Part shown: piece after piece, positions 32,837 to 42,745 of the stretch | Position numbering within the stretch: position 1 is the stretch's first letter | How the letters are laid out: every line of letters starts with the position of its first letter | From: Gigantopelta aegis | Lineage: Eukaryota; Mollusca; Gastropoda; Neomphalida; Peltospiridae | Length of the DNA: 64,000 bases | Assembly: GCF_016097555.1 (NCBI RefSeq) | Contig: NC_054712.1 | Span: forward strand, 41,639,562 to 41,703,561 | Direction: 5' to 3' | Notes under the pieces: model-generated | What the model was told of the DNA's origin: nothing | The model's input: the letters and a program-made list of their open reading frames with translations, nothing else | The model's database searches: none | Position numbers and translations under genes: made by a program

Positions 32837-33755
32837 GCCCGAGTACTCTGACTGTAAGAGAGCTAGATGGACATTTGGACATAAACACGCTCTCATTACA
32901 GTCAGAGACCAACCTATGTCTTTTTTTGGCAATTCCTGACTACCAAACGGTAGGCAACGAGTCCCGCTCTAATACCACAACAATCCTATGTTTGACGTCA
33001 AATACCTTTACATCAATCATTTTCGAGTTAAGTGATACAAAAAAATCCACATATTAATCACTAATACACTTACTACAGAAAGAAACCCGACAGCACCCAC
33101 ATTCAGCTACGCTTCGTGACACTCCGTCGCAACAATTGCAAAGCTCGGCGATCTATTTCGAGACTGGGCGATTCCGCCTTGTGCAGCAGTTACAGGGGCC
33201 GTCTCATATCAAGCGAAGTTACATGGAAGAGTTGGCTAATGCCGTTTTGGATGAATTTGGATTTCATTACGTCATTAAACCAAAACAATTACACATTATT
33301 GATTCCATTTTGAATTTGAAGGATACATTTGGGGTGTTATCGACAGGATACGGCAAAAGTATGTGCAACGTACTGCCTCCTCTTATGAGACGACCCCTGT
33401 AACTGCTGCACAAGGCGGAATCGCCCAGTCTCGAAATAGATCGCCGAGCTTTGCAATTGTTGCGACGGATTGTGTCACGAAGCGTAGCTGAATGTGGGTG
33501 CTGTCGGGTTTCTTTCTGTAGTAAGTGTATTAGTGATTAATATGTGGATTTTTTTGTATCACTTAACTCGAAAATGATTGATGTAAAGGTATTTGACGTC
33601 AAACATAGGATTGTTGTGGTATTAGAGCGGGACTCGTTGCCTACCGTTTGGTAGTCAGGAATTGCCAAAAAAAGACATAGGTTGGTCTCTGACTGTAATG
33701 AGAGCGTGTTTATGTCCAAATGTCCGTCTAGCTCTCTTAGTCAGAGTACTCGGGC
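32837..33755. mobile_element. Foldback element with 371-bp near-identical arms and a captured helicase fragment
   Basis: Left arm 32838-33208 and right arm 33384-33754 are reverse complements with only a handful of differences (for example ACTGTAAGAG against ACTAAGAG near the tips). The arms start CCCGAGTACTCTGACT, or one base further out if a terminal G/C is counted. The 175-bp loop encodes part of a RecQ-like helicase. TAGCTAACACATA(G) flanks both sides (32824-32837 and 33756-33769), a 13-14-bp target duplication. No transposase is present. The element family is not one I can name: the duplication is longer than is usual for known terminal-inverted-repeat superfamilies. Confidence 0.8.
33209..33383 (+). 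pseudogene. Fragment of a RecQ-like DEAD/DEAH helicase (Q region to Walker A) inside the foldback loop
   Basis: Reads MEELANAVLDEFGFHYVIKP, then KQLHIIDSILNLKDTFGVLS and TGYGKSMCNVLPPLM. FGF..(I)KP.Q..IID.IL..KD with the Walker A loop STGYGKS resembles the N-terminal ATPase lobe of RecQ-family helicases. Only ~58 residues are present; the DEAH box and second lobe are absent. The open frame runs on into both arms, starting at 33136 and stopping at 33400-33402. This is a captured fragment, not a working helicase. Confidence 0.7.
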
Positions 33756-33769
33756 TAGCTAACACATAG

Positions 33770-34717
33770 TTGCAATACGTCTTATGTGTATTATAACAGC
33801 TTGGGTTGCCATATAAGAGAAACGAACAACGAGAATCTGAATTAGTATAATCTATATTTAGTACCGATGTGTTTCCGTGTACTTTGAATGTCGAGGGGAC
33901 AGGGCAGGTTGGGCAGAATATAATTTTTGTTGATGCAATTTTAAGGTAATGTTAATTATAAATTTTAACAATTTTGAAATGATAAGATAATTATTAATAT
34001 AATAATTATGATGTGGGCTACAAAATATATAATTTGTATTTATAATAAAATTTGTATGTATGATTAAGTTAATTATTTTTATGATTTAATAATTATTTTA
34101 TTTCCAAGTAATATGTAATAATTAAACAATGGCAAAGTTGTTACTTTACAAGTTCAAAATTACAATAGTATTATTGTCATATCTTATTATATAGACGTGT
34201 TGGCAACAGTATAATGTTCCACTGAATACATTCTTTTATTCTTAAAACAAAATACAGTTTCTTGAAATAATGAAATGCTTTTGTTTTTACAGATTGCAAA
34301 ATTACCACATGATGTTGCCCTTCCTTACCGGTTTAATGCAGGCAACAAAAAATAGCAATAATAAAATATAGCCATCCTCAGACCTTGACATCTAGGGGGA
34401 GCAATATCTCTCTCTACTTACCCATCACATCTGAGATTAGTTTCAAGGAGAATAATATATAGTTTCCTTTGGCATGTGAATTTATATACATGTAGTATCA
34501 ATATGGTAATATTTTAAATTGCCCCCCATAAACTACATTATGGAGCAAATAATCAGTTCCCTCAGTTATTTTCATGTCGAGGTCTACAACCTAATAAAAC
34601 TTAAGTGTTGCCTCGTCAAACGAACATGCAAATGTTTTAATAATAGGGTTTAACCTGGTATATTTAGTAATAAAACACAAAAACTTGCCTGAGTAAATAA
34701 TGGTTAATATATATATG
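33770..34717. other. No gene seen
   Basis: AT-rich sequence with many short TAAT and ATTA stretches. No exon, RNA gene or bounded repeat was recognised. Confidence 0.45.
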
Positions 34718-34721
34718 TATA

Positions 34722-36215
34722 CTCTTCAAAAGAAGAAACGCAAAACCACATTGTCGTAACATTTGGAGAATTGATTTAATTATTGAATGGTGAGTCCGAT
34801 AATTACCAAATATTGCAGGATTGTTCACAATTCACTCTAGTCCATTGTGAGTAAGTGATAGGACACACCACCAAGGTCAAGGTCATCTGGAGTCAATACC
34901 GGGTGTGGCCTCCGCGTGTGTTGACAACTGCCTGGCACCGCCTGCCCATTGAAGCAACCAGAGTACGGATGACGTCCCGGGGGATGGTGGCCCACTCGGC
35001 CTGCAAGGCTGCTGCCGGCTCGGGCAGGGTCTGGGGCTGTGGTTGTCGCTGTCAGAGGCGTCGGTCCAACTCGTCCCATAGATGCTCAATTGGGTTCAAA
35101 TCCGGTGATATCGATGGCCAAGGAAGGACATTAATGTTGTGGTTCTGTAGGAAAGCCGTTGTGAGACGTGCTGTGTGAGGCCTGGCGTTGTCATGTTGGA
35201 ACACTGCGTTGGCGTTGGCCATAACTGGAACGATGTGTGGCCGGAGGATCTGGTCAATGTAGCCCTGTGCATTCAGGTTGCCCTGCACGTGGACCAGGTC
35301 AGTTCTGCCAGTGTGTGAGATGGCTGCCCACACCATGACACTACCCCCGCTGAATCTGTCCACTTCCTGCACGCAGTTTGCCGCATAACGTTCACCACGA
35401 CGCCTATACACGCGACATCTTCCATCATGACGTCGGAGCAGAAATCGGGACTCGTCACTGAACCACACCTGTCTCCATCGCAGTTGAGGCCATTGTCGAT
35501 GAATCTGGCACCACTGCAGTCGGAGTCGACGGTGTTGTGGTGTTAAGATGACACCTCGAACTGGACGTCTGGCACGAATTCCTACCTCACGTAGGCGGTT
35601 CCGTACGGTCTGGTCGGATATCCTGCGCAAACCTGGTATTGCTGCGGCTGTGGAGGTGGCAGTAGTCAATCGTTCCCGAAGGTGGCGTACCCGGATGTAG
35701 CGGTCCTGCCCGGGGGTAGTGACCCGTGGTCGACCGGATCTAGGGAGGTCACGTGTTGATCCATGTTGCTGGTAACGGTCCCACAGTCTGGAGATGGTGC
35801 TTGGGGACACATGGAATGCCCTGGCAACGGCCGTTCTGGATTCGCCTGCATCTAGTCGGCCGATGGCATTGTTTCTCTGCGGTTCACTGAGACATGGCAT
35901 GTCCTGGATTGTCAACTGTCGGCCAGATACAGAGGCCAGGCAAGCGAACACCCTGCACTTTTATACTGTCAGTGTTCATGTTGCACGTGCAGACAACGCA
36001 CGTGCAGTGGTGACATGGTTTGCATGTGGCTGCGTTTTTGCGAATATTCACATTTTGGAACTTTATTGTACAGTAGCTGCGTTTTATCGAATGTAACCGT
36101 GGGAATGTGTTTGGGACATGCAATGACCTTATATTCACAAAGCATGAACCGGTAGGAAACATAAAATCGGAGTTATAACCCATTTGTACCCTTTTGCGTT
36201 TCTTTTTTTGAAGAG
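34722..36215 (-). mobile_element. Tc1/mariner transposon, near-complete, TA-flanked
   Basis: Inverted ends CTCTTCAAAAGAAGAAACGC at the left and (reverse complement) CTCTTCAAAAAAAGAAACGC at the right, followed by AAAA. TA lies on both sides (34720-34721 and 36216-36217). The length of 1494 bp is usual for the superfamily. It encodes a DD34E transposase on the - strand. Confidence 0.93.
34893..35951 (-). pseudogene. Tc1-like DD34E transposase with one in-frame stop
   Basis: Cut-and-paste transposase. The N-terminal bipartite helix-turn-helix DNA-binding region (VARAFHVSPSTISRLWDRYQ; later RISDQTVRNRLREVGI) is followed by the catalytic domain. Acid one is in VWFSDESRF, acid two in VFQHDNARPHTA, and Glu in SPDLNPIEHLWDEL, 34 residues after the second Asp. 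The frame runs 299 codons from 35951 to a TGA at 35052-35054. It then stays open for ~52 codons to the natural-looking end NTRGGHTRY and TGA at 34893-34895. A CGA-to-TGA change would explain the single stop. All catalytic residues are intact and the ends are nearly identical, so the copy looks young. Confidence 0.92.
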
Positions 36216-36339
36216 TATATAATATTGGTGGTGTTTTATATCTAGTCACAATGGATATTGCAGATATTTTCTTGTTCAGTCTTGTGCTGTATTGGAATTG
36301 TTATTGCAGTTCAATTTAAGTAATGTCTACAAAAATAAT

Positions 36340-36374
36340 ATTGTATGTATGTATATGTATACATATACATATAT

Positions 36375-36429
<55 letters not shown>

Positions 36430-36580
36430 TATACATATACATGTTACTGCAGGCCTGCTACAGACACATTTGCCAAAAAAAAATTAATTAAAGTTTAAAC
36501 AAGAATTTATTTTCTTACTGCAGGCCTGCTACAGACACATTTGCCAAAAAAAAAAAAAAAAAAGTTTAAACAAGAATTTA
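36340..36580. repeat. TA/CA microsatellite followed by a ~72-bp tandem duplication
   Basis: TA/CA tract at about 36340-36430. Then CTGCAGGCCTGCTACAGACA, CATTTGCC, an A-run and AGTTTAAACAAGAATTTA occur twice (36446-36510 and 36518-36580). The A-runs differ in length. Confidence 0.85.
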
Positions 36581-36974
36581 GGCCTATATTATAATTATTA
36601 TATGTGTGTAATTTAGCAGTATAAACTTTTATTTTAAAATTGAAAAATAAATAAATAAGATGTAGTAGCTGTGGTATGGCAAAATAAATACAAGTATAGA
36701 TAATATCCAAGCAACTAAGATTAAATGAAAAATAAAGACCACACAAATTTAATGATAAAGGAATATACTCTTTATTCAAGAACTGGATGCATCGTTTTGT
36801 TGGGGGGGTTTTCATGGAAGACGATGGAATTGTGTATTTTATTTACAATATAATGTGGGATTTTTATCACTGCACATGTTTTAACCTTTTTGTTTGCTAA
36901 ATTAATCTCTGTTGGTGCCAACAAGCAACAACATTAAAGTCTGTGAGGGAAGCCATGGAATTCCATCAGGTTTG

Positions 36975-37098
36975 TCATTTTAATGACCCTACCCACAAGC
37001 GGCGCAGAGTCTCTTCTTTTGGAAATTTGTAAAACGATATATTTTTTTAACATCATGTTATGGTTTATGCAGCCAACTGCACAACATGTGTTAGGCAT
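36975..37098 (-). pseudogene. THAP zinc-finger domain remnant
   Basis: A Met start followed by PNTCCAVGCINH matches the beginning of THAP domains (C-x-x-V/A-G-C-x-N). Further on, in another frame, ISFYKFPKEETLRRLW matches the conserved F-x-F/R-F-P-K...RR-x-W core. The frame changes in an A-run between them, and a stop follows soon after. The final C-x2-H of the domain is not seen. THAP domains occur in host chromatin proteins and in P-element and Kolobok-type transposases; which source this had is unclear. Confidence 0.6.
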
Positions 37099-37784
37099 CG
37101 TGACCGTTAACTGTTGTAAATGATCGACCAAAGTTGCCTCATTTCACTATCAAACCATACGTAACTAAGGAGAAGCTTCACCTTGTCACATGATAAACAA
37201 TGGCGGCCAGGGGTCGAAGTACCCGTATGTTCAGTTCCGAGAATTAGGCTTACATCACAAGATTATTAATCCAGTCGTTATAGGGTATGTCTATTACTTA
37301 GTCTTTTAAAGCATTTTATGTTGGGGTGAGCTGTAGGGTCTCATCACTCCCGTGCAAAGCCAGAACCTAGTAACTCATTTTTAAAATCAAAATTGAGTTG
37401 ATATTATTTTTGAAGTTACTGGGTATATGACTTCCCTTTAGTGTATTGTGTATAGCGATATTTTCCTTCATTACGAAGTTATTAGCATGGCAAAACCTAG
37501 CCACTCCACCGTGACCATTGTTCTAGGATACCACAGTAAAACCTAGTATCTCAACCAACCAATCAGATGCCAGCTTTGAAGTCCAAAACAAGATGGCTAC
37601 GATGATTCATCTGTTACTCTGAAAACATAAAACATAAACATAGTATTATACATTTTTAAATACGGTAATATTTAGATTGGCAAAGATAAATATTAAATTC
37701 CACTGGTGCTTTACAATTTTGGCCTCCAATTTTTAGTGATTACAGGGCTTTAGATTGCTCCAAACCTGAGATGATAAAGGGTGT
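37099..37784. other. No gene seen
   Basis: Unique sequence without recognisable coding or repeat structure. Confidence 0.4.
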
Positions 37785-37855
37785 GCCCAAAATAAATAAG
37801 CCTAAAATAACCAAACCGAAAATAACCAAGCCAAAAATAACCAAGCCCAAATTAT
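37785..37855. repeat. ~16-bp tandem repeat (AAAATAACCAAGCC)
   Basis: About four imperfect units. Confidence 0.75.
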
Positions 37856-37972
37856 GTATAAACATGCTAACCTCAAAATCAGTGGAATGTTTAGGAAATA
37901 ACCAAATGGAGTTTTTAGATTTGTGGGTGTTATTGTCTATTTGATCCCACAAATGTCATTTTTGACCGAAGG

Positions 37973-39315
37973 TCAAACCCCCCCTGGTATGCAGGTATAT
38001 TTTTCACAATTTATTTTTTCTTCTCAACTTTGGACCCTAACTACACATTAATAAAAAATTTGATTCAGATAAGCTTTCTCATTAAGAAACACTGGCCTCG
38101 ATGGCGTCGTGGCAGGCCATCGGTCTACAGGCTGGTAGGTACTGGGTTCGGATCCCAGTCGAGGTATGGGATTTTTAATCTAGATACCGACTCCAAACCC
38201 TGAGTGAGCGCTCCGTAAGGCTCAATGGGTAGGTGTAAGCCACTTGTACCGACCAGTGATCCATAACTGGTTCAACAAAGACCATGGTTTGTGCTATCCT
38301 GCCTGCGGGAAGCACAAATAAAAGATCCCTTGCTGCTAATCGGAAGAGTAGCCCATGTAGTGGCGACAGCGGGTTTCCTCTTAGAATCTGTGTGGTCCTT
38401 AACCATATGTCTGATACCATATAACCGTAAATAAAATGTGTTGAGTGCGTCGTTAAATAAAACATTTCTTTCTTTCATTAAGAAACATCTATAGGTATAT
38501 ACCTCAAATCAAATAACAATTTGTATCTGTGATAAATAATCAGGGAGTAATAGTCCCCCAAAATTTAAAAAATATAATTTCTGAATGATAAAAAAATTAA
38601 TCTTTAGGGGTTTCCAGAACAGAAACTATGACAGATATGTACAAAATGAGTACAATTATAGATTCTCCATGTATGAATTGGCTAATACAGCAAATTGTAG
38701 CTTGATATCTTTATAATTAAAAAAGTTACTAGCATCCAAAAAGCCTCCGAAATCACTTGACAGTTTCATGAGCTCTTGTACGGGGGTTTAAATGTAAGTT
38801 CATTTAACTATCAAGGAGTTGAGCCACACAGTCAAAACGTGGTACATGTATAGCATATGCACATGAGTTATTCCTGTTAAAAGCACATGATGCTGGGTAA
38901 TTGCCCACGTGGTCAAACCACCCCTGGTATGCAGGTATATTTTTCACAATGTATTGTTTCTTCTCAACTTTGGACCCTAACTACACATTAACATTTCATT
39001 TGATTCAGATAAGCTTTCTCATAAAGAAACATCTATAGGTATATACTTCAAATCAAATAACAGTTTGTATCTGTGATAAATAATGAGGGAGTAATACCGG
39101 TAATCCCCCAAAATTTAACAAATATCATTTCCGAATGATAAAAAAAACTAAACTTTAGGGGTCTCCAGGACAGAAATTATGACATATGTACAAAATGAGT
39201 ACAATTATAGATTCTCCATGTATGAATTAGCTAATACAGTAAATTGCAACTTGATATCTTTATAATTAAAAAAGTTACTAGCATTCAAAAATCATCCGAA
39301 ATCACTTGACAGTCG
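37973..39315. repeat. Direct duplication of a ~400-bp segment; copy 1 carries a SINE
   Basis: Copy 1 is 37973-38766 with a SINE at 38092-38475. Copy 2 is about 38914-39315 without it. They share GGTATGCAGGTATATTTTTC, CTTCTCAACTTTGGACCCTA, CATCTATAGGTATATAC and GATTCTCCATGTATGAATT, in the same order and orientation. By eye ~90% similar. Confidence 0.9.
38092..38475 (+). mobile_element. Type-A SINE, tail 1, with 12-bp target duplication and a local empty site
   Basis: Full-length copy from CTGGCCTCGATGGCGTCG to GTGCGTCGTTAAATAAAACA and TTTC repeats. CATTAAGAAACA flanks it at 38080-38091 and 38476-38487. The unoccupied paralogous site (CATAAAGAAACA) is in copy 2 near 39021-39032. Confidence 0.95.
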
Positions 39316-39955
39316 CGAGTGCAAAAAATGGGTCAACAGGCCCTGCATTTGACCAGTCATAATTTCAAAACTACTCAGTATTTGGACTTGAAAGTTTGCA
39401 TGCATCCATCATTTATATAGATGCACAAATGGGTGAAATTTCATCAAAATTGGAGATGGTCACCCGGGAAGATTTCTGGAATTTGGTTGTTTTGGCGTGG
39501 AATGACCCCATGTCCATTGTAAACTGAATCGTTTTTCTACGGAACTAACTGTATATTTGGGTTGTTTTTAAAAAATAACTGGCTATAATCTAACTGTAGA
39601 CCCTTGAATCGTCAACTTCGCCTGTTCCAATTGCTAATGACGTCACTTTCTAATGATGTCATTAGCTTTCCGAGTGTTATTTTCATTTGATCCCGGAAAA
39701 AGAATGTAATCAACCAATCACAATACAGAACACATTCGCTATCAGTTTACAATAAGCTGTAATCCAATTAAAATTACTTGAAAAGCATTAGAACTGAATA
39801 TTTACAACACCAAAATTACCATCTTTTATCAACATTACTGAACTAAAATACCTTGGCATGTCTAGTACAAACAAAAAGCCTGTTGAGCCCATATTAGTGT
39901 TATTGAAAACACTGGATTACATAACATGGGAAGAAGACCAAACTGCCTTGTTTTG

Positions 39956-39957
<2 letters not shown>
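39316..39957. other. No gene seen
   Basis: Unique AT-rich sequence; no supported exon. Confidence 0.45.

Positions 39958-40009
<52 letters not shown>
39958..40009. repeat. (TA)n microsatellite
   Basis: About 26 TA repeats followed by a 16-base T run. Confidence 0.95.
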
Positions 40010-40025
<16 letters not shown>

Positions 40026-40029
40026 GTTG

Positions 40030-40148
40030 GTCCTTATCTTCATCTTATTCATAAACTTATTTTTAATGGATTTTTTGTTAAATTAATCTTTCTCAAGGTA
40101 CCGGCCTCAGTGACATCGTGGTTAGGCCATCGGTCAACAGGCTGGTAG
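40030..40148. repeat. First copy of a 120-bp segment duplicated at 43680-43800
   Basis: TTCATAAACTTATTTTTAAT, GGATTTTTTGTTAAATTAAT, then a type-A SINE head (CGGCCTCAGTG.C.TCGTGG) is present at both places. Homology thus covers the SINE head and ~70 bp of its 5' flank. Confidence 0.85.
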
Positions 40149-40750
40149 CAGCGCCCTCAATAGTTTAAGAAGTAGCAGGCTACAACAGTGATGATAGCAG
40201 GGGGCAAAGAAACATTTGAAAAATCGAACCTCTGAGATGCATTCTCATGGCCTCTGTTAGCGCAAATCAGTCACCATCCATTAAATGCAGCAACTGAACA
40301 ATTTTACTCGAAAAGTAGGCAGCGGCAAAAGCTGTTTCAGGCGGCGATTACTTTTGAGGGCTCTGGCTGGTAGGTACTGGGTTTGGATCCCAGTCGAGGC
40401 ATGGAATTTTTAATTCAGATACCGACTCCAAACCCTGAGTGAGTGCTCTGCAAGGCTCAATGAGTAGGTGTAAACCACTTGCACCGACCAGTGATCCATA
40501 ACTGGTTCAAAAAAGGCCATGGTTTGTGCTATCCTGCCTGTGGGAAGCGCAAATAAAAGATCCCTTGCTGCTAATCGGAAAGAGTAGCCAATGAAGTGGC
40601 GACAGCAGGTTTCCTCTCAAAATCTGTGTGGTCCTTAACCATATGTCTGACGCCATATAACCGTAAATAAAATGTGTCATCCAGTAGCCAATGATTAATA
40701 AATCAATGTGCTCTAGTGGTGTCATTAAACAAAACAGACTTTTAACTTTC
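40102..40750 (+). mobile_element. Type-A SINE with both tail modules, split by a hAT MITE
   Basis: Head 40102-40148; remainder from 40366 (GCTGGTAGGTACTGGGTTTG). After tail-1 sequence (ATATAACCGTAAATAAAATG) it switches to tail 2 (CATCCAGTAGCCAATGATTA, GTGCTCTAGTGGTGTCATTA). This is a composite 3' end. Confidence 0.85.
40149..40365. mobile_element. 217-bp hAT MITE with perfect 8-bp target duplication
   Basis: Ends CAGCGCCCTCAATAGT and (reverse complement) CAGAGCCCTCAAAAGT. GCTGGTAG is duplicated at 40141-40148 and 40366-40373, where the SINE reads straight across. Eight-bp duplications and CAG ends are the hAT signature. Confidence 0.93.
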
Positions 40751-41168
40751 ATCACATACACAAACACAGGACATGAGCATTCATGGCAAACTGCCAATGA
40801 ATTTAATGTATTTGCCGGATGTCCAGTAATTCAGTGGTTAAACAGCATGTAACCAGCATATGGTTTAATTTTATGTCACAGATGTCCACAATGGTTTAGT
40901 ATTACCGTATTTGACCGGGAATAAGCCCAGGGGGCCAAGACAACTCATTTGTAGCTTTGTTGGGGGTGGGCTTATTTCCAGACATGGGGCCAGTTTTGTT
41001 AAAAATTTCCAATGTTCACTAATGAGTAAAAGAACCTGGAAATTATCAATAAATAAAACAACAAAAGCGGTAATAAATTTAATTTCAACATCCAAAGAAT
41101 ATCGTTTTTTAATTTATTTTACAACGTATGAACACACATAATCCAGCACACAAAGTGAAAGTACATAA
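40751..41168. other. Flank and 3' region of the pogo-like element
   Basis: Holds the left copy of a duplicated segment (40844-40909; right copy 42496-42594). From 40910 comes a sequence with opposed GGAATAAGCCC (40919) and GGGCTTATTTCC (40970). These are probably the 3' end of the pogo-like element, but a matching left end was not found. Confidence 0.4.
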
Positions 41169-42510
41169 TCAGATGTCAAGTTCATCCTGGTCCCACCCAA
41201 CAAACTCGATGTCCTCAGTGTCGTCATCCTCATCATCGAAATGAACTCCAGATTCGATCTCTTCATGTGGTGGCACTTCCTCGATTTCCAGTCCAACATC
41301 GTCAACCAAGCGAGAACATAGCAGATAGTTTCTGCTTCCATCCAATGGTAGCGAAATCCCACAGGACTTAAAAGCCCCCCGGATGGTTCCCTTCTCAACA
41401 GCTTCCCACGCGACACTTATCCAGTCTATAATGTTCTGTCTTGTCGGTTGTACATAATTTCCTCTGCAGTTCCGCTTTGCCAACTTGAACCACTCGCACC
41501 ACTGTTGCTTTATTCTCTCTTTGAACACCTTGTTCACGTGAGTATCCATTGGCTGGACAAGTCCCGTGCAGCCTGAAAAATAAATATTGAATACTGTAAA
41601 CCATTTGTTTATTGCTTCACGCAATTAATGTATCATCAAAATAATGAGACTGACCAAATAATTGCTAGTTAATTTGATTACATTTCATAACATATTTAAT
41701 AGTAGATGACTAGGTAAAAACCGCTGTGAATAAATAAATAAATAAACAAATTTGAATATCAAATTACAAAATATCAAATTAAAAAAACATTTTTTACGTA
41801 CCTCCTGGTACTGTTACTATGTCGGTCTCGTACTCGTCAAAACGATCTGTCGATGACTGGCACGTGTGTGGCTTGTATGCATCCAATATGAGAAGTCGCC
41901 GAGTGTCGTCGTCGTTTGGTCCCCAGACATGTCGGATGAAATGGTGTACTTTCACTGTTGTCATCCAACCGTTCTCCGTAGCAGTAATCAATACATTGTC
42001 TGGCACTTTCAACATGGGTAGCACTCGTGGGCCGATAACACCATTTTTCTCCTTGAAGATGATCAAAGCTTTCCGTTTGTCCCCATTAGCACTCGCCGTC
42101 AAAGCTACTGTACACCCCTTTTTAGCACCGCCGGTGTGAGAGATTCGCACAGTCTTTGCTCCTTTGACCTCATTTGTGTATTTCGGTACAGTGTCAAATC
42201 TAACCATCGTCTGGTCCATATTTGCTATGTTGTAATCGGTGTAGTCCCATTTCTGTCTTAAAGCCCGGATTGCTGAATGAAAACCTGAAATTTTCTCCTT
42301 GTAATCACTCGGGATTTTCTGTGCGTCGTTTGTCCCCCGTCTGATTTCCACCGAATATCCCTGCTTCCACCTACGTAGCCACCCGTTTGATGCCTGGAAC
42401 TTCTGTACTCTAATCTGACTGGCAACTTCTCTGGCCTTGCTTTGCAGAAAGTAGTTTGACACGCATCTACCTTCTGCCCGCTCATCCTTGAACCAGCATG
42501 TAACCAGCAT
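41169..42510 (-). pseudogene. pogo/Tigger-like (POGK-like) transposase, 5'-truncated, two exons
   Basis: DDE transposase related to the pogo group that gave rise to vertebrate POGK and CENP-B. Exon 42510-41802 holds the end of the CENP-B-type helix-turn-helix (FQASNGWLRRWKQGYSV), then NMDQTMVRFD (first Asp) and RRLLILDAYKPH (second Asp). A 229-bp intron (donor GTACGT, acceptor TTTTTCAG) follows. Exon 41572-41169 holds GCTGLVQPMDTHVNKVFKER, with the third Asp 35 residues after the second, and an acidic C-terminus to TGA at 41169. The split Gly codon fits exactly. The N-terminal half of the DNA-binding domain is missing. The apparent start (MLVTC) lies in duplicated flanking DNA, so this is a truncated copy, though its two exons are open throughout. 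Confidence 0.88.
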
Positions 42511-42654
42511 ATGGTGTATGAAAACAAATGACAGCTGTAAATGACAGGTTTAATTTTATGTCACAGATGTCCACAATGGTTTAGTATTACCGTACCTCCA
42601 CCAAATAAAACAGACAGGCAGGTTTGAGGAAATCATCAGCTGCTACATAAAAAG

Positions 42655-42745
42655 TAAAGCTTGTTTTATTTAACAACGCCACTAGAGCACATTGATTTTT
42701 TTATCTTATCATCAGCTATTGGACGTCAAACTGATGTCAGTGGTC
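42655..42745 (-). mobile_element. SINE tail-2 fragment, reverse
   Basis: AGCTTGTTTTATTTAACAAC, CACTAGAGCACATTGATT, TCAGCTATTGGACGTCAAAC. Confidence 0.8.

Noticed and set aside
32875-33057. Identical 60-codon frames in both arms of the foldback element
   Set aside because: They are the same arm sequence read twice; no recognisable protein.
37973-39315. Pair of direct repeats read as long terminal repeats
   Set aside because: Only ~150 bp lies between the copies, there is no primer-binding site or coding interior, and the copies look like a simple tandem duplication.
40842-42594. Flanking direct repeats of the pogo-like gene read as terminal repeats of a retroelement
   Set aside because: The enclosed gene is a DDE transposase with an intron; the repeats are short and differ by an internal 34-bp segment.
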